Source: Timema cristinae | Taxonomy: Eukaryota; Arthropoda; Insecta; Phasmatodea; Timematidae | Reading direction: 5' to 3' | Length of the DNA: 64,000 bases | Assembly: GCA_039000515.1 (NCBI GenBank) | Contig: JBCFYV010000001.1 | Span: 54,659,904-54,723,903, forward strand | Shown here: positions 35,203 through 46,403 of the stretch, one piece after another | Layout of the letters: every line of letters starts with the position of its first letter | Numbering within the stretch: the first letter of the stretch is position 1 | Notes under the pieces: model-generated | Databases searched by the model: none | What the model was told of the DNA's origin: nothing | The model's input: only the letters and a program-made list of their open reading frames with translations | Program-made: the position numbers and the translations under genes

Positions 35203-37542
35203 TTACTGAACATATTTTCGTTTCAATGTTTGCTTTTTACAGTCATGATAGATCATCGTGTGTTCTTGTACGCAACGAAACAAAAATTGTTTTTGTTCCT
35301 CCTCAACCGTTATTAATCCATGAAAGTCCTGCATTAGTTTTACTGCTCTTTCAGCTGTATCGTTCACTGCTCTAAGTATTGATATCGTCTTTTTTGCGTC
35401 TAGAAAAGAAGCGTTATTCTCCCATGAAGAGGGACTCTCTTTGAGAAAACTATCATCAATTTTGAGTCTAGAAAACAATGAATGGCTTTTGACTGATATG
35501 AAATCATCGATGCTTTTTTCTGTAAAAAAAAATGTAACAATTGCGTGATATAAATAAATAACTAAATAAACAATTACAAAATCAATGTATCAAACTCACC
35601 ATACAATGAACCATAAAGTTCTTCCTTCGATGGAATGTATCTTTTCTCATGGGTCGAGAAATTTTCTCTATGTAAATTTGCCACCATTTTTAATTTTGTT
35701 TCTTCGTCCACATCATCATCAAAAAGAGCTAATACTGCTATTTCATCAGTCAAATACCATAAATGCTGGAGAAATTTCTGTAAAGCAGCTTTTGAGATAT
35801 TTTCATTAACATTTTCGTAAGCTTTCAAAGATTTCAAAAAGCACAAATCTTTGTAGGGTGCTTTAACTGCCAAAATGCATTGAAGCCATGGTTTTTACAT
35901 AGATTGTTACGATAAACAAGCAGACATCTAACAGTTCTTTCGTATCCTTAGTGTTTAATTTCAGCTGAGAACTAAATAACGATAGTTTTAGGGAGTAAAT
36001 CGCTCGGGCCATCCATCTAGCTTGGTGCATGGCACCCGGAGGTCTGATTTTAATTTTTTTTTCTGCATCTCCACCTAAAAACACCATAGAAATTTCGATC
36101 AACTCTCGATAGTCCTCTCTGACCATAACATTTTTAAGTTCATCTCGGTAAAAGTCCAGCAAATTTTCAATTTCGGGTACGGTTCTGAACAGTTCCACTG
36201 TTTCTCTATAGCACTGTATTTTAGTGGAATCGATATTTTTCCAATTCTCTTTGAGCTTTTTAAAGAGTGGATTATCGGGTCTTGTTGTCACTTGTTTAAT
36301 TTTCAGATCGAACATGGCCTTTAACACCAGTTCGTATACATGATGGCGGCAAGCGAAAAAAAGCATTTCCCTATCAAATTTTTGCTCGAGGAGCGTAAAA
36401 GCACCATTAAAACGACCTGTATTCGAAGCCGTAATATCACAACAGAGAATTTGGACCTTGTTTTCGAGATTACAATCTAAGATCGCCTTCCAAATAGCCT
36501 GCGCCTGTTCTTTGCCTGAGGAATTATCCAGTCTCAGCACAGCAATGAGTTGTTATTTTAGTCCAAATGAAATAACAATAGGCAAGCGTTCTTCTTTCGA
36601 TTTTCGAGCACTCAAAGCAGGCAACAGTATGCCATCCCAATGTAAGGTCACTACATCCGGTACATCGTTTTGAAAATAAATTTTTATGTTTTCCGCACGT
36701 TCCTTCCGTTTTTCTGTTAGGATTCTTTGAATTGAAGACTTACTTATCGGAAATTCGTCAATGTTAAATCCAAGTGCATCAATAGTAGCTTCAAGAATAA
36801 ACACAGAATCTCGCATACTTAACTGACACCTGTCTAAAGCAGCAACTAACTTTGGAGTAATAAACTCTTTCCTCAATACTGATTTACTTGTCCCAGGTTT
36901 TGAGCTTTCGATCAGTGTTGAGAAATCTTCTGAATCTATATTTTCATTAGAATTCGAAGAGGAATCTTCTTGCAATGGTTCGTTTGATGCCGAGGATGTT
37001 GAATCGGAAACATATTTTATTCGCCGATTGTCTTCTTTGACAGCTCGAAGTCACGCCCTTTCCTCTTTTTTGGCCAGATTTTTTATCCACTCCACCTAAG
37101 TGACCGGGTCGGCCCGGCTCTCTTTGGCGCTGCAAGAACATCCTATCTTCCTCTATTTTCATTAATTGAAGTGCATCAGCATGTGCAATGTTGAACAAAT
37201 TGTCTAAATTAATTACAAATTATTGTTGTCGCCGCTTGAATACGTCTTGTAATTTCTTTGCATTTTTTTTTGTAAGTCTCTCCAAACTTGATACACATTA
37301 ACAAGCTTGCTCGCACAATTTGGCAACAATTTGGTAGGTATGCGTGCCTTTTCCCAAAATATAATACATTCGCGAATAGCGAGATTTGCACTTTCATTAA
37401 CACTTAAATTCACTTCTCGAATATTGTAAAACAAAACTGCGAGAACTTGTCCATTAGACGGAAGTTTTGAACCCGTTATTTGATGTCTTATATTACCTAT
37501 TAAAAATATCACTTTTTTAGAACTACGCAATTCCACTGCCAT
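35203..37542 (-). pseudogene. Decayed DDE transposase of the 34931-37944 element
   Basis: Read on the minus strand from MAVELRSSKK at 37542. Blocks in order: an N-terminal region; IAHADALQLMKIEEDR and QREPGRPGHLGGVDK (about 37190-37090); a Ser-rich linker; VVTLHWDGILLP (about 36660, first Asp); CCDITASNTG (about 36440, second Asp); ACRHHVYELVL (about 36350); QARWMARAIYSLK (about 36010); and a C-terminal half ending at 35203. The order Asp, Asp, Cys-x-His, Arg-Trp resembles hAT transposases, but the superfamily is uncertain. Disruptions: a frame break between 37213 and 37198; a frameshift at an A run near 37090 followed by a TGA; an in-frame TAA at 36553-36555; and a frameshift at the A run at 35892-35896. 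An 80-bp intron near the 3' end restores frame and is not a defect. Confidence 0.8.
35520..35599 (-). other. Intron in the transposase pseudogene
   Basis: Minus-strand donor GTGAGTTTGA at 35599 and acceptor TTTTTTTTACAG ending at 35520. Length 80 bp. Removing it moves the reading frame exactly onto the downstream open frame (KSIDDFISVKSHSLFSRLKI), which supports genuine splicing. Confidence 0.75.
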
Positions 37543-38189
37543 GTTCTGTTCACTGATTAAAAACCATACAAACATTTACTAACTAAACAACTTGGAATTA
37601 TAAGCACATTGACACGTAGACGTGCGCTGTCCTGAGTTAACTGCTACTGACATGTTTCACGGGTTGTGCAATCTCACTGTCGAAGCATTCCAAAACCTTC
37701 CTTTATCTTTTTTGTTTTATCTTTACCATTTGCAGCAGTTGGGTGCTCCGCTACAGACACGTGTCGTCAGCGTTCGCTCGCTCAAGTACACATGTACTGA
37801 CTGACATGTTTAGATGCAAGTCGGCACGGGTTGCCGTGGTCCAAATTACATGAAACATTATTTACAATTGTTTTGACATAAAAGGTAAAAAATAAGAGGG
37901 TATGCGAAAAAAAAAAATTAATTCCATTTTTTTGGGACACCCTAATATATATATATATATACTAACTTTCCTTTTACGCAAATTCTGGTATACTTTCTTC
38001 TAAATTAATCCTTCCTCATCCCTTACTGTGAATTCACACATTCTCTGAAAAACTAGCACAGAACAGAAAGGTGGTCATGTGAAGAGCTCTAATATAATCA
38101 TAAATGGTACGAAACTCCACACGGACTTTCTCACTCTATTGTTTAAAAATGGAGAAATTTATTCAAATCTCGTAATATATTATGTGTAA

Positions 38190-38229
38190 AGAATTATTAT
38201 TATGATTATTATGATTATTATTATTATGA

Positions 38230-38279
<50 letters not shown>

Positions 38280-38422
38280 ACCACGTCTTACTACCCGTTT
38301 GGGTTATACGCACTTTCGCTAATGTGTGATAGTAGGGTGATTGTGAGATGAAATGGAAGACCTAAAGTTTGACGTGGAATCCGAACCACAGTGTATGCCT
38401 GGCACTCCCCACATTCACAAGA
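38190..38422 (-). mobile_element. SINE family A, 5'-truncated
   Basis: Minus-strand body 38277-38422 (CACGTCAAACTTTAGGTCTT, tail ATAACCCAAACGGGTAGTAA) followed by about 85 bp of imperfect TAA repeats. No head. Confidence 0.8.
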
Positions 38423-39119
38423 AATGAAATAATATATACTAGCAAACGCAAGCATAAATTGCACTATATTTATGCATAACTTTTTTGAATCCTGGTTAAA
38501 AAATTTATAATTTTATCTTTAAAGAATTAATGTCCTCATTTGTATGTTTAGACCGATAAAAAAGATCAATATTTGGTCCACAAGGGTCAACACTTGGCAT
38601 TAAAATTTCAACTCCCAGTTAAAATTTTCTACATTTTATTAGGTGTTAGAAATCTTCATTCCATCGCATTGCTATTAAATTCTTTATTTATAAAGTTTGA
38701 CAAAAAAATGTAAATATTGACTATTGAGTCTAAAATGATGATAGATCATTGTTGTACAAAATTTCTCCTAAGAATTTTAAGGAAAAACTACATAAACTCT
38801 TTGAGAGATTTTCTTACATTTAATTACTCTATGGCATTGGAGAAATATTGCAAAACTTAAGTAGTATCTCTTTACAACTAGAGCTCACCATATTGTATTA
38901 ATATATTTGCAATATCTCAGAAACTGTTAGTTTTATAAAAATATATTTCATATACAAGTTTTTTATTTTTAATAGTACTACAATTTTGCAATGAAAAGTT
39001 ATTTAGCATCTCAAATATTTGCGGAGTTACGGAAGTTTCTGCTTCTGTAAGGTACCCTAAAATTCATTTTCATATGAATATGAAAATAACCAGCCTATTT
39101 ATAATATTGGTCAACGCCT
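38423..39119. other. Gene-free tract
   Basis: AT-rich; nothing recognised. Weak similarity of single words to family R just to the right, not enough to extend that element. Confidence 0.5.
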
Positions 39120-39354
39120 AAATACAAATTTTATTCAAAATTGTTAGAACCGATTTTGAGGAAATCGATTTTTTTAAATCTTTTTGCCCTTTATTAAACT
39201 ACTCTTAATTTTAAGTCTAAACAGACACACAGACAGACGGCATTGCAAAGACAACTTTTTAGGGTGCGGAGGGGTAATGAGACGTCGAGATACATCAACA
39301 TTTCAGGTTAGATTTATTTTTACGGTTGCAATAATTAACTTTTTGTTTTCGAAA

Positions 39355-39358
<4 letters not shown>
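39120..39358 (+). repeat. Dispersed repeat family R, partial
   Basis: Ordered motifs GAACCGATTTTGAGGAAATC, CTTTTTGCCCTTTATTAAAC, ACACACAGACAGACGGCATT, CAACTTTTTAGGGTGCGGAG, GAGACGTCGAGATACATCAA. It lacks the middle AACCCCTCGGGG block of the neighbouring copy and ends against a 50-bp (TA)n tract (39359-39408). Confidence 0.75.

Positions 39359-39408
<50 letters not shown>
39359..39408. repeat. (TA)n microsatellite
   Basis: About 25 perfect TA units. Confidence 0.95.
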
Positions 39409-39409
<1 letters not shown>

Positions 39410-39619
39410 CTTGAAAGCTATTGGCTATATAAAATTATGTCTCAAATAAAATATTTGCATTATAAATAGATCTACATATTTGTAATGATAAGTAATTTCA
39501 TTTCTCAAATAAGTTTAGAAGGTTAATAAAAGATCATTTACGCATCAGACCGGAGCCCTTAAAATCAATTTACCTAAATATTGAGAGCAGCCATTTTGTT
39601 TAGAATATTTATAAATTCT

Positions 39620-39965
39620 CAGACATGAAATTTAATCAAAATCGTTAAAGCCGATTTTGAGAAAATCAATATTTTCTCTTTTTACCCTTCAGTAAACTAC
39701 CCTTAATTTTTGAGTTACATATCCAATTCCAAAAACCCCTCGGGGCAACCCTATGAAAACTCTAGATACCAAGTTTTAGCCCGATCGGTAAAATAGTTGG
39801 ATGTACAGACATATACACAGACAGACGGAAAATCAAAAACAACTTTTTCGGATTTGGGGGGTCATGAAACGTCGAGATTCATCAAAATATCGAATTCGAT
39901 TTTTTTTGACGTTCAAAATACTTTATCTACCTGTAAGATAGCGAGAAAGTAACAAGATTTCCGCT
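39620..39965 (+). repeat. Dispersed repeat family R, most complete copy
   Basis: GCCGATTTTGAGAAAATCAA, TTTTTACCCTTCAGTAAACT, AAACCCCTCGGGG-type block, AGATACCAAGTTTTAGCCCG, ACACAGACAGACGGAAAATC, CTTTTTCGGATTTGGGGGGT, CATGAAACGTCGAGATTCAT, CGAATTCGATTTTTTTTGAC and GCGAGAAAGTAA in order. No open frame. Family unknown to me. Confidence 0.8.
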
Positions 39966-40044
39966 TAATCGGTGCGAGCTGTTCCGCTCAAGTTCAACTA
40001 ATAACTACTTTGTCCACTCTGCCTGAGATGTTCGACACGGGTGA

Positions 40045-40092
40045 ACCAATCAAATCTCAGAACCAACCATTTCAAATCATTGCGCATGCGCA
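40045..40092. promoter_or_regulatory. CCAAT plus palindromic TGCGCATGCGCA cluster
   Basis: GAACCAATCAAATC at 40043-40056 lies about 25 bp before TGCGCATGCGCA (40081-40092), a match to the NRF-1-type palindrome found in metazoan promoters. CpGs are locally enriched. No gene could be attached on either side. Confidence 0.3.
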
Positions 40093-42740
40093 TTTAACAA
40101 CATATGCGCTCTACAGCTGCTAGAAGCAAACAGACATCTTCGTTTTCCGTTGTGAGGAGATTTGAAATAACTCGTTAATGTAAAGAGTGTGTATCGATGT
40201 ACTAGATTTTGCCATGATACAAATTTATAATTAGAAAATATCCATCGATAGATTGATCTAAAATATATATATATTAGAAAATAAAATATGTTGATAATCG
40301 TCTGTTTCATATTAGCGTTGCAATGCATCATGGGTCAACATGCAGCGTGTTAATTGCTGCGCCATTCAAACAGATTCTGTTCTCTATTTTCGGCCCGACG
40401 TGTGAATAAAGCTTGACACCCTAACGTAATTAGCAAGGCTACATAATAGGTAACCCAAACGTGCAATAAAATGTGATGCAAGTTTTTTAAATTACCAAAT
40501 ATAAACTGGACTAACACTCCAGATAATCCTCTTTATTAGCGGTATACTATAATTCATTTTATATTAAATATAAAGATAACAAATAAGCTGACTATTTCTG
40601 TCCTTGTGTTAGTCATTGTGCCACTTTGACTAGCTTTAAACTAGTAGAATAAATGGTTCTCAACTAAATATGGTATTCATACACATGTTTGGATAAGATA
40701 CTGTCAATTCCATATTCAATTTGACCACGCGATTAAAAAAGTAGATAAGATAGGTGTCTGATAATTAAATATTCCTAGAGCAAATAATAATATTACAAAA
40801 TAGTACAAAGCAAACTCATAAATATAGACGGCATCATTTTTTACACAAACTAATACCGACCCAGTAGCCAATAAATACTGTAGTTGGCCTCTTAAAACCA
40901 CTTGACAACGACAGTACGAGAATAATTCATGAGCCAACATTGGTGGTCGTAGGGTTAAAGGCGTCACTCTCGCAATATACTGAATTGCCATTAGTGGGGG
41001 AGGTCCTAGCCTGTGTAGGTGAGTTATGGCCTAATCTTGAAATCGTGTACGAATTTCGGCCCACTCGTTAGAGAGAGAGAGAAAGAGAGAGGTATGAGTG
41101 TCATCCTCCTAGTTAGCAGTGTGCTTTCTATCATGTTGTATTAAGTTTCAGATATAAACTATCATCGTCTCAGGTCGACATCCCTCGTCATATCCAAGCT
41201 TCCTCATTTCTTGTCGTTCAATGGTTTTGGCAAAAATTTGAAGGTTTGTTATGCGGCTCTAAAAATGTGGTGTCACAACCCACCTCCAGCCGTCCTAGCT
41301 TGAGTCCCTGACAATTGTACAGAAAGTGTTATTTCCTAAACGTCTTCCCTTTCTCCTTCTATGAAAATGCTGGTACATTTCCTTTAAATTATACTTGTTT
41401 GTCCCTAGCATAGTGTTTAAGTTAATTGAGGACATTCTGAACAGTTAGTAATACTACGGTGTGGTAAGAAAATAAACTTTCAAATATTATTTCAAACGAT
41501 ATCGATTATTTTGTCCCAAATTATATTTAAAATATAAAATAAAAAATACAAAAATTAATAGATGTTAAGCTATTTAGCTAAATTTCTAGGAGAATATTCC
41601 AGTATTTTGAAAAAATGGATGGTAGGGGGGATGCTTCCCTTAGTAATTGTAACTAGATTCATATTCTCGCCCTCCACTAAAATAAACATACAAGAACAGG
41701 TTATAAATATTTCACATCTCACACATCAAAACGCGCAACAGCTTTTTGTAATTTTCAGACTATAAATTTAGCAAAAAAAAAAAAAGAGAGAGAGCGAGAG
41801 AGAGATAGGCTTGAGGACTTGACGTCATACAGCCCTTGCAAACAACCAGATAGCATTGCTAGAGGGTAAACTACCCCTCAACCCCCTTTCAGCTGCGTCC
41901 TCATTATTACAAAACACAGAGAATAATCACTTGCAAATGATGCATGGTGCGCCCAAGGGGGCGTCAGGGAGAAGGGGGGAGGGGGGGAGGGACGCGTTGT
42001 CATGGCAGCCAACAGTTTTTAATGTCGTTCAGATGAATGGCTCGAAAGCGCTAGGAATAAGTAGCGTTCTCTTCTCTTTTTGTTCTTTTATTTTTGTCTT
42101 TACGAGAATTGAAATGAAAACCAGCTAGTTATGTGTTCTTAAGAGGTATTGCGCCTTTCATTCAAGAACAATAAAATTAGTGTAAATATTACTTCTGACT
42201 TTACCCGTTTTGGTGCGCACGTGGAATATTTTCTAAGCTCTTTTCGTCTAGTTTGCTAGTGAGGTCAGGGTTAAAATCATGGCCACTTGTATTGATGGTG
42301 GCTTATCCTAAATGGTTCCCCACTAGTCCTTAGTGATATTGTGTATGTATTTTAACCAAATTCTTTCAACTTATTCGAACTTATTAGAGCTAAAATGCGC
42401 TTAACGCGGGGGTGATTGTTGGGAAGGGGAAGGATTTTTTTAAATGTTTAACGCCTAGTGTCTTAGTGAAATTTTAATAACTTAAAATTAAATAAATACT
42501 AAAAATTAACAGTTGATACATTTTCAAATTTTTGTGGCCCGCCTTCCTAACCTATACATTTATACTTCTTCGTTTCTGTTCGTATTAGCGCCCCAGCATT
42601 ATATTATGTTGTGTGTAGTTTGGAAATAATAAACCAATTAATTTGTTTAATTCCTAGATTTCAATCAATTCACAGCAAACTTCCCTTACTTACTCTAATA
42701 GTTCGAAGGTTCATTGACACACTTGCATAATTAGTTCGTC
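40093..42740. other. Gene-free tract
   Basis: Contains (GA)n runs at 41070-41090 and 41783-41806 and a G-rich block at 41955-41992. Short open frames at 40716-40991 and 41856-42128 have no recognisable content. No repeat family was identified. Confidence 0.5.
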
Positions 42741-42804
42741 ACTCATTATTATCTGGAGCTATTTATATCCAGTTCAGCTAACTAGAACCTTTTCCTATCT
42801 TTAG

Positions 42805-42935
42805 CTAGTTATGTCCAGTCCACCTCACTACACCCTATCTCTTTCAGGTCCATTCTAATGTTATCCTCCCATCTGCGTCTAGTTCTTTCCAATGGTCTAT
42901 TATCATTGGATTTGCCAGTCAATACCTTGAATTCA
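42805..42935 (-). pseudogene. LINE-type C-terminal fragment
   Basis: The minus frame encodes NRPLERTRRRWEDNIRMDLK followed by EIGCSEVDWT. This resembles the widely repeated 'RPLGRPRRRWEDNI' C-terminal peptide of arthropod retrotransposon ORFs. A (TGA)n run (42970-42999) precedes it on the minus strand. No other coding block is preserved. Confidence 0.5.
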
Positions 42936-42968
42936 ACCAAATAAATACGTATTATTATTATTATTGTT

Positions 42969-42999
<31 letters not shown>

Positions 43000-44133
43000 C
43001 TATACCTTGAATATGGATCTAGTTTCTTTATTTGCACCGCATGTACTGCCCACCTCAACCTTAGTGGACCGTGAGTGTTGTGATTTCAAAATGAATATGT
43101 TTACGTTTATTTAGAGAGCGTGAAATGTGTATGGTATTATAATACTTATTACATTATAAAGCCATATGGATATCTTGATTTTATTACTAATGGATATTTG
43201 TAGCACCTTTTAAAAAATATAGAAATCATTTTTTGCAGGTAACATTGAAAACGTATATCTATATTATAATTGATATTTTATAGGTACTGATAATATGAAA
43301 CATAAAATAGATAGCTTTGCATGGTTTGACGCATGAATAGGTGACAGTTAATACATAGAGTAATTTTTTTTAAATAGTTTTCAGATTATCCGTTCCTAGT
43401 AAAATTGGTGTATACTAATCATCTTAAAGAAATAATACAATAAAAATTGAATTAAAATATTGCAAAGGGGTTGTCATGCTAATTTTGTTTTTGTTCCTAC
43501 CCCCTTCACCTACTTGTAATACATTGAGAAATAATTGTGAATCCGCCCTCTAATATTACGTCACAATATCACGCACCAACCTCCATCCCCCTAGTTACAA
43601 AATTGAAAATCGTCACCATTTTTCGAAAAACTGGAATATGTTTATCTTTTATCTCTTACGCTTAGAAAACTAAGTGATATAAAGAAGAAAATTAAAATAT
43701 ACTAACATTTCCTACAAAATAGTTCTCAAGAGCATGTATTTAAAGTTAGTAGTAGTTTAGGCGCGAGAGCCAATCAAAGTTGTAGTTTCTTTTAAACCCC
43801 TCCCCCAGTGAGGTGAATTTATGCGAACATTAGTAGCATTCATGATTTCTAAATAAATATGCTTAGTTGTAATGTGACGTAACGCATTATCTAACTCCCC
43901 TTTCCCCCTTGTCACGTTCGGTTACGCTGAGCACCCCTACCCTCTACCCCCTTACCCGATATGTAGTTTACGGACAGCTCCAGATAATTTAAAAAAATTA
44001 ATACATCATGATGTATATCATAGATTTTCTTGCACCAGACATAGCCAACTCAGAACGCGTTGGTAATGCTATTAGTGTCTGAACCAGAAAATGTTGAGAC
44101 AGAAATACTCTTCTCGGTAGATTAACACGTTTT
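42936..44133. other. Gene-free tract
   Basis: Nothing beyond the (ATC)n run at 42970-42999 and short C-rich blocks near 43500, 43570 and 43900-43960. Confidence 0.5.
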
Positions 44134-44147
44134 AATAGCTTGGATTG

Positions 44148-44412
44148 GGTGACCTGGTGGTCTAGGGGTAAGGTGTCAGACATCTTTGCTGGCGGCCGGG
44201 GTTCAATCCTCGGTCCCGGCACAGATTTATCTGATTTCAAAACCCTTCCTTCACCTCTGACAAGACATCTTGTGAATGTGGGGAATGCCAGGTCTCCACC
44301 GTGGTTCGGATTCCACGTTAAACTGTAGGTCCTTCATTTCATCTCACAATCACCCTACCATTACACATTAGCGTAAGTGCGTATAACCCGAACGGGTAGT
44401 AAGACGCGGTGC

Positions 44413-44476
<64 letters not shown>
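44148..44476 (+). mobile_element. SINE family A, full length, near-consensus
   Basis: Plus strand: GGTGACCTGGTGGTCTAGGG (A box), GGGTTCAATCCTCGG-type B box (reads GGGGTTCAATCCTCGGTCCC), family A body, tail GCGTATAACCCGAACGGGTA and AGTAAGACGCGGTGC, then about 60 bp of TAA repeats. Perfect 14-bp target duplication AATAGCTTGGATTG at 44134-44147 and 44477-44490. Confidence 0.97.
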
Positions 44477-44480
<4 letters not shown>

Positions 44481-44639
44481 GCTTGGATTGAACATTAGGT
44501 TTGGCTACAACCTTTGAGGGGATTAAGGTCTTTCTGAGAGTAGTATATTTTTTCTCTCTCGCTATCTCTCTTTGTTATTTGTTATGTAAAGTACCTTCAA
44601 AGTCATTTTCATGAGAAAATGAGAATTTCCATCTTTTTT

Positions 44640-44995
44640 ATAGTAATAAACAATGTCTAGATATATAATTGAATTAAAATCGTTAAAGAGAATTTTGAGA
44701 AAATAGTTTTTTTTTCCTCTTTTTGCTATTCGGTAAAATACCCTTAATTTTAGTGTTGGATGTCTAATTACAAGAACCCCCCGGGGGGACCTTGTGAAAA
44801 GCCCAGGTACCAAGTTCTAGCCCAATTGGTAAAATTGTTTCGGCTACAGCCCAAAGTACAGGCAGACTGACAAACGGACGGCAATGGGAAAACTACTTTT
44901 TTGGTTTCAGGGGGTCATGAAACGTTGACATTTATCAAAATCTCAAATTCTACTTTTTTGACGATCATAATAATTTCCAAGATGTCAAGAAAAAG
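44640..44995 (+). repeat. Dispersed repeat family R
   Basis: GAATTTTGAGAAAATAG, ACCCCCCGGGGGGAC-type block, AGGTACCAAGTTCTAGCCCA, GACTGACAAACGGACGGCAA, TCAGGGGGTCATGAAACGTT and TTCTACTTTTTTGACGATCA in the same order as 39620-39965. Confidence 0.8.
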
Positions 44996-45111
44996 TAAAA
45001 ACTAAACATTTCTTTCTCGGCTGTTAAATAATTCATTAATTAATTATAATTTATATAACACAGTTTTTATATTTAAATATATCACAGTTTTATTATTTAT
45101 ATATAGCACAG

Positions 45112-45147
<36 letters not shown>

Positions 45148-46087
45148 GTATATCTATATATATATATATATAAACTATGTGATATTATTTTAACTAAACA
45201 CTAATTGATGAACAAACAAATTTAAATATAATAATTGTTATTTAAATAACCAATAGTTTCGTTCTCGACCATGAGATAAAATAATTTCTGACTATTTGGA
45301 CATTTATATTTATTTGTTTCTAGCAATACATTTTTGATTTTTGGAACTTTGTAACGAAATAATAATATACATAACCAATATTATAGCTATGGTAATACTG
45401 TCGAAAGTAATTATTATCAATAATTTGAATATTTTCTGCCCAAATCTAACTTGGAATCTACTACCCTCATATGGAGCTTGAAAAAAAAGAATAAACCGAA
45501 AACATGATAGTAGAAAAAATCGAAACTAAATTTATTCGGGCTTCAAAATTCAATGATCTCTTATATTCCAGTGGAAACTATTTCACTTTCATGGCAAATG
45601 TGTGCTATCGTGCAGTACTTCATGTACTGATCATTGTTTTTAACGGCAAAACCCCAACATTTCCCTAAGGGAATTCATTTACTTCAATGTGCGAAAGGGT
45701 TTTTTTATTTTCAAAAAAAGATAGAAAATGGGGTAAAAAATAGTAGCGGAATTGCCGCAGGTCTCGAACAGTCCCTTGACGGGCAAGCCTACGTGATCGT
45801 TTGCTTTTTTTTTATGTGGAAGGAGAGTGGGAGGGGGGGGGGAGTTGGTTGAAAACAATAGCCTTGTATGACCAACCCATACCCACCAGGAAAAATAAAA
45901 GCTTTTCCCTCGATATTTTTACAGCTTCATGTCTAGTAAAACATATAAAATACCAGACGTGCAACAGTGGGTCATGTAGATAAAATATCGCAAGAATGGT
46001 TTCATTTCATATAAATGAGTTGTCTTTTATTTCCGAGTCTTACTAACCGTCCGAGATGTGCGCATTGAGTTACACTAATTGTGTTAG
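44996..46087. other. Gene-free tract
   Basis: (TA)n tracts at 45115-45173; otherwise no gene or repeat recognised. An open frame at 45634-45852 is unsupported. Confidence 0.5.
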
Positions 46088-46101
46088 GAATGAGGAAAGT
46101 A

Positions 46102-46389
46102 TTATTATTAGCACCCCGTCTTTACTACCTGTTCGGGTTGTACGCACTTACGCTAATGTGTAATGGTAGGTTGATTGTGAGATGAAATGAAGGACCTACA
46201 GTTTAACGTGGAATCCGAACCACGGTGGAGGCCTGGCATTCCCCACATTCACAAGTTGTGACTAACACACGTATTGTCAGAGGGGAAGGAAGGGTTTGGT
46301 AATCAGATAAATCTGTGCTGGGACCGAGGATTGAACCCCGGACCCCAGCACAGAAGTTCGACACCTTACCCCTAGACCAGCAGGTCACC
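46102..46389 (-). mobile_element. SINE family A, full length, extended subfamily
   Basis: Minus-strand element with complete head (GGTGACCTGCTGGTCTAGGG) and tail. Between body blocks it has an extra segment TACGTGTGTTAGTCACAACT, shared with 57139-57332 and absent from other copies. Perfect 14-bp target duplication GAATGAGGAAAGTA at 46088-46101 and 46390-46403. Confidence 0.95.
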
Positions 46390-46403
46390 GAATGAGGAAA
46401 GTA

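Larger units (their letters stand above)
34931..37944 (-). mobile_element. 3.0-kb DDE transposon, hAT-like, inactive
   Basis: Both ends read inward as TAGGGTGTCCCAA. A second subterminal inverted block CGCATACCCTCT lies at 34981-34992 and 37895-37906. A third, ACGGTAACCCGTGCCGACTT, lies at 35050-35069, with a 19/20 inverted match at 37818-37837. The flanks are pure (TA)n, so the target duplication length cannot be resolved; an 8-bp ATATATAT duplication is compatible. The interior is a decayed transposase gene on the minus strand. Confidence 0.85.
34740..38035 (+). mobile_element. Old family B-like SINE split by (TA)n and a DNA transposon
   Basis: The left part (about 34740-34825) has a degenerate tRNA-like head with GGTTTAGACTCCTGGTCAGC and TGGTGGTTTTTCGTAAG. 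The right part (about 37962-38035) reads CTTTCCTTTTACGCAAATTC and CTAAATTAATCCTTCCTCAT, matching the family B body. Between them lie an inverted duplication, (TA)n tracts and the 34931-37944 transposon. Confidence 0.45.

Noticed and set aside
35094..35375. Plus-strand open frames over the transposon
   Set aside because: Antisense shadows of the minus-strand transposase, which has recognisable blocks; same for 35585-35820 and 36458-36673.
41856..42128. 90-codon open frame in a G-rich block
   Set aside because: Low-complexity Gly/Arg stretch and no recognisable family; insufficient for a call.
44148..44230. Functional tRNA gene
   Set aside because: A and B boxes are present but the sequence continues into a SINE body with target duplications, and the acceptor stem is not properly paired. 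All tRNA-like sequences here are SINE heads or remnants.
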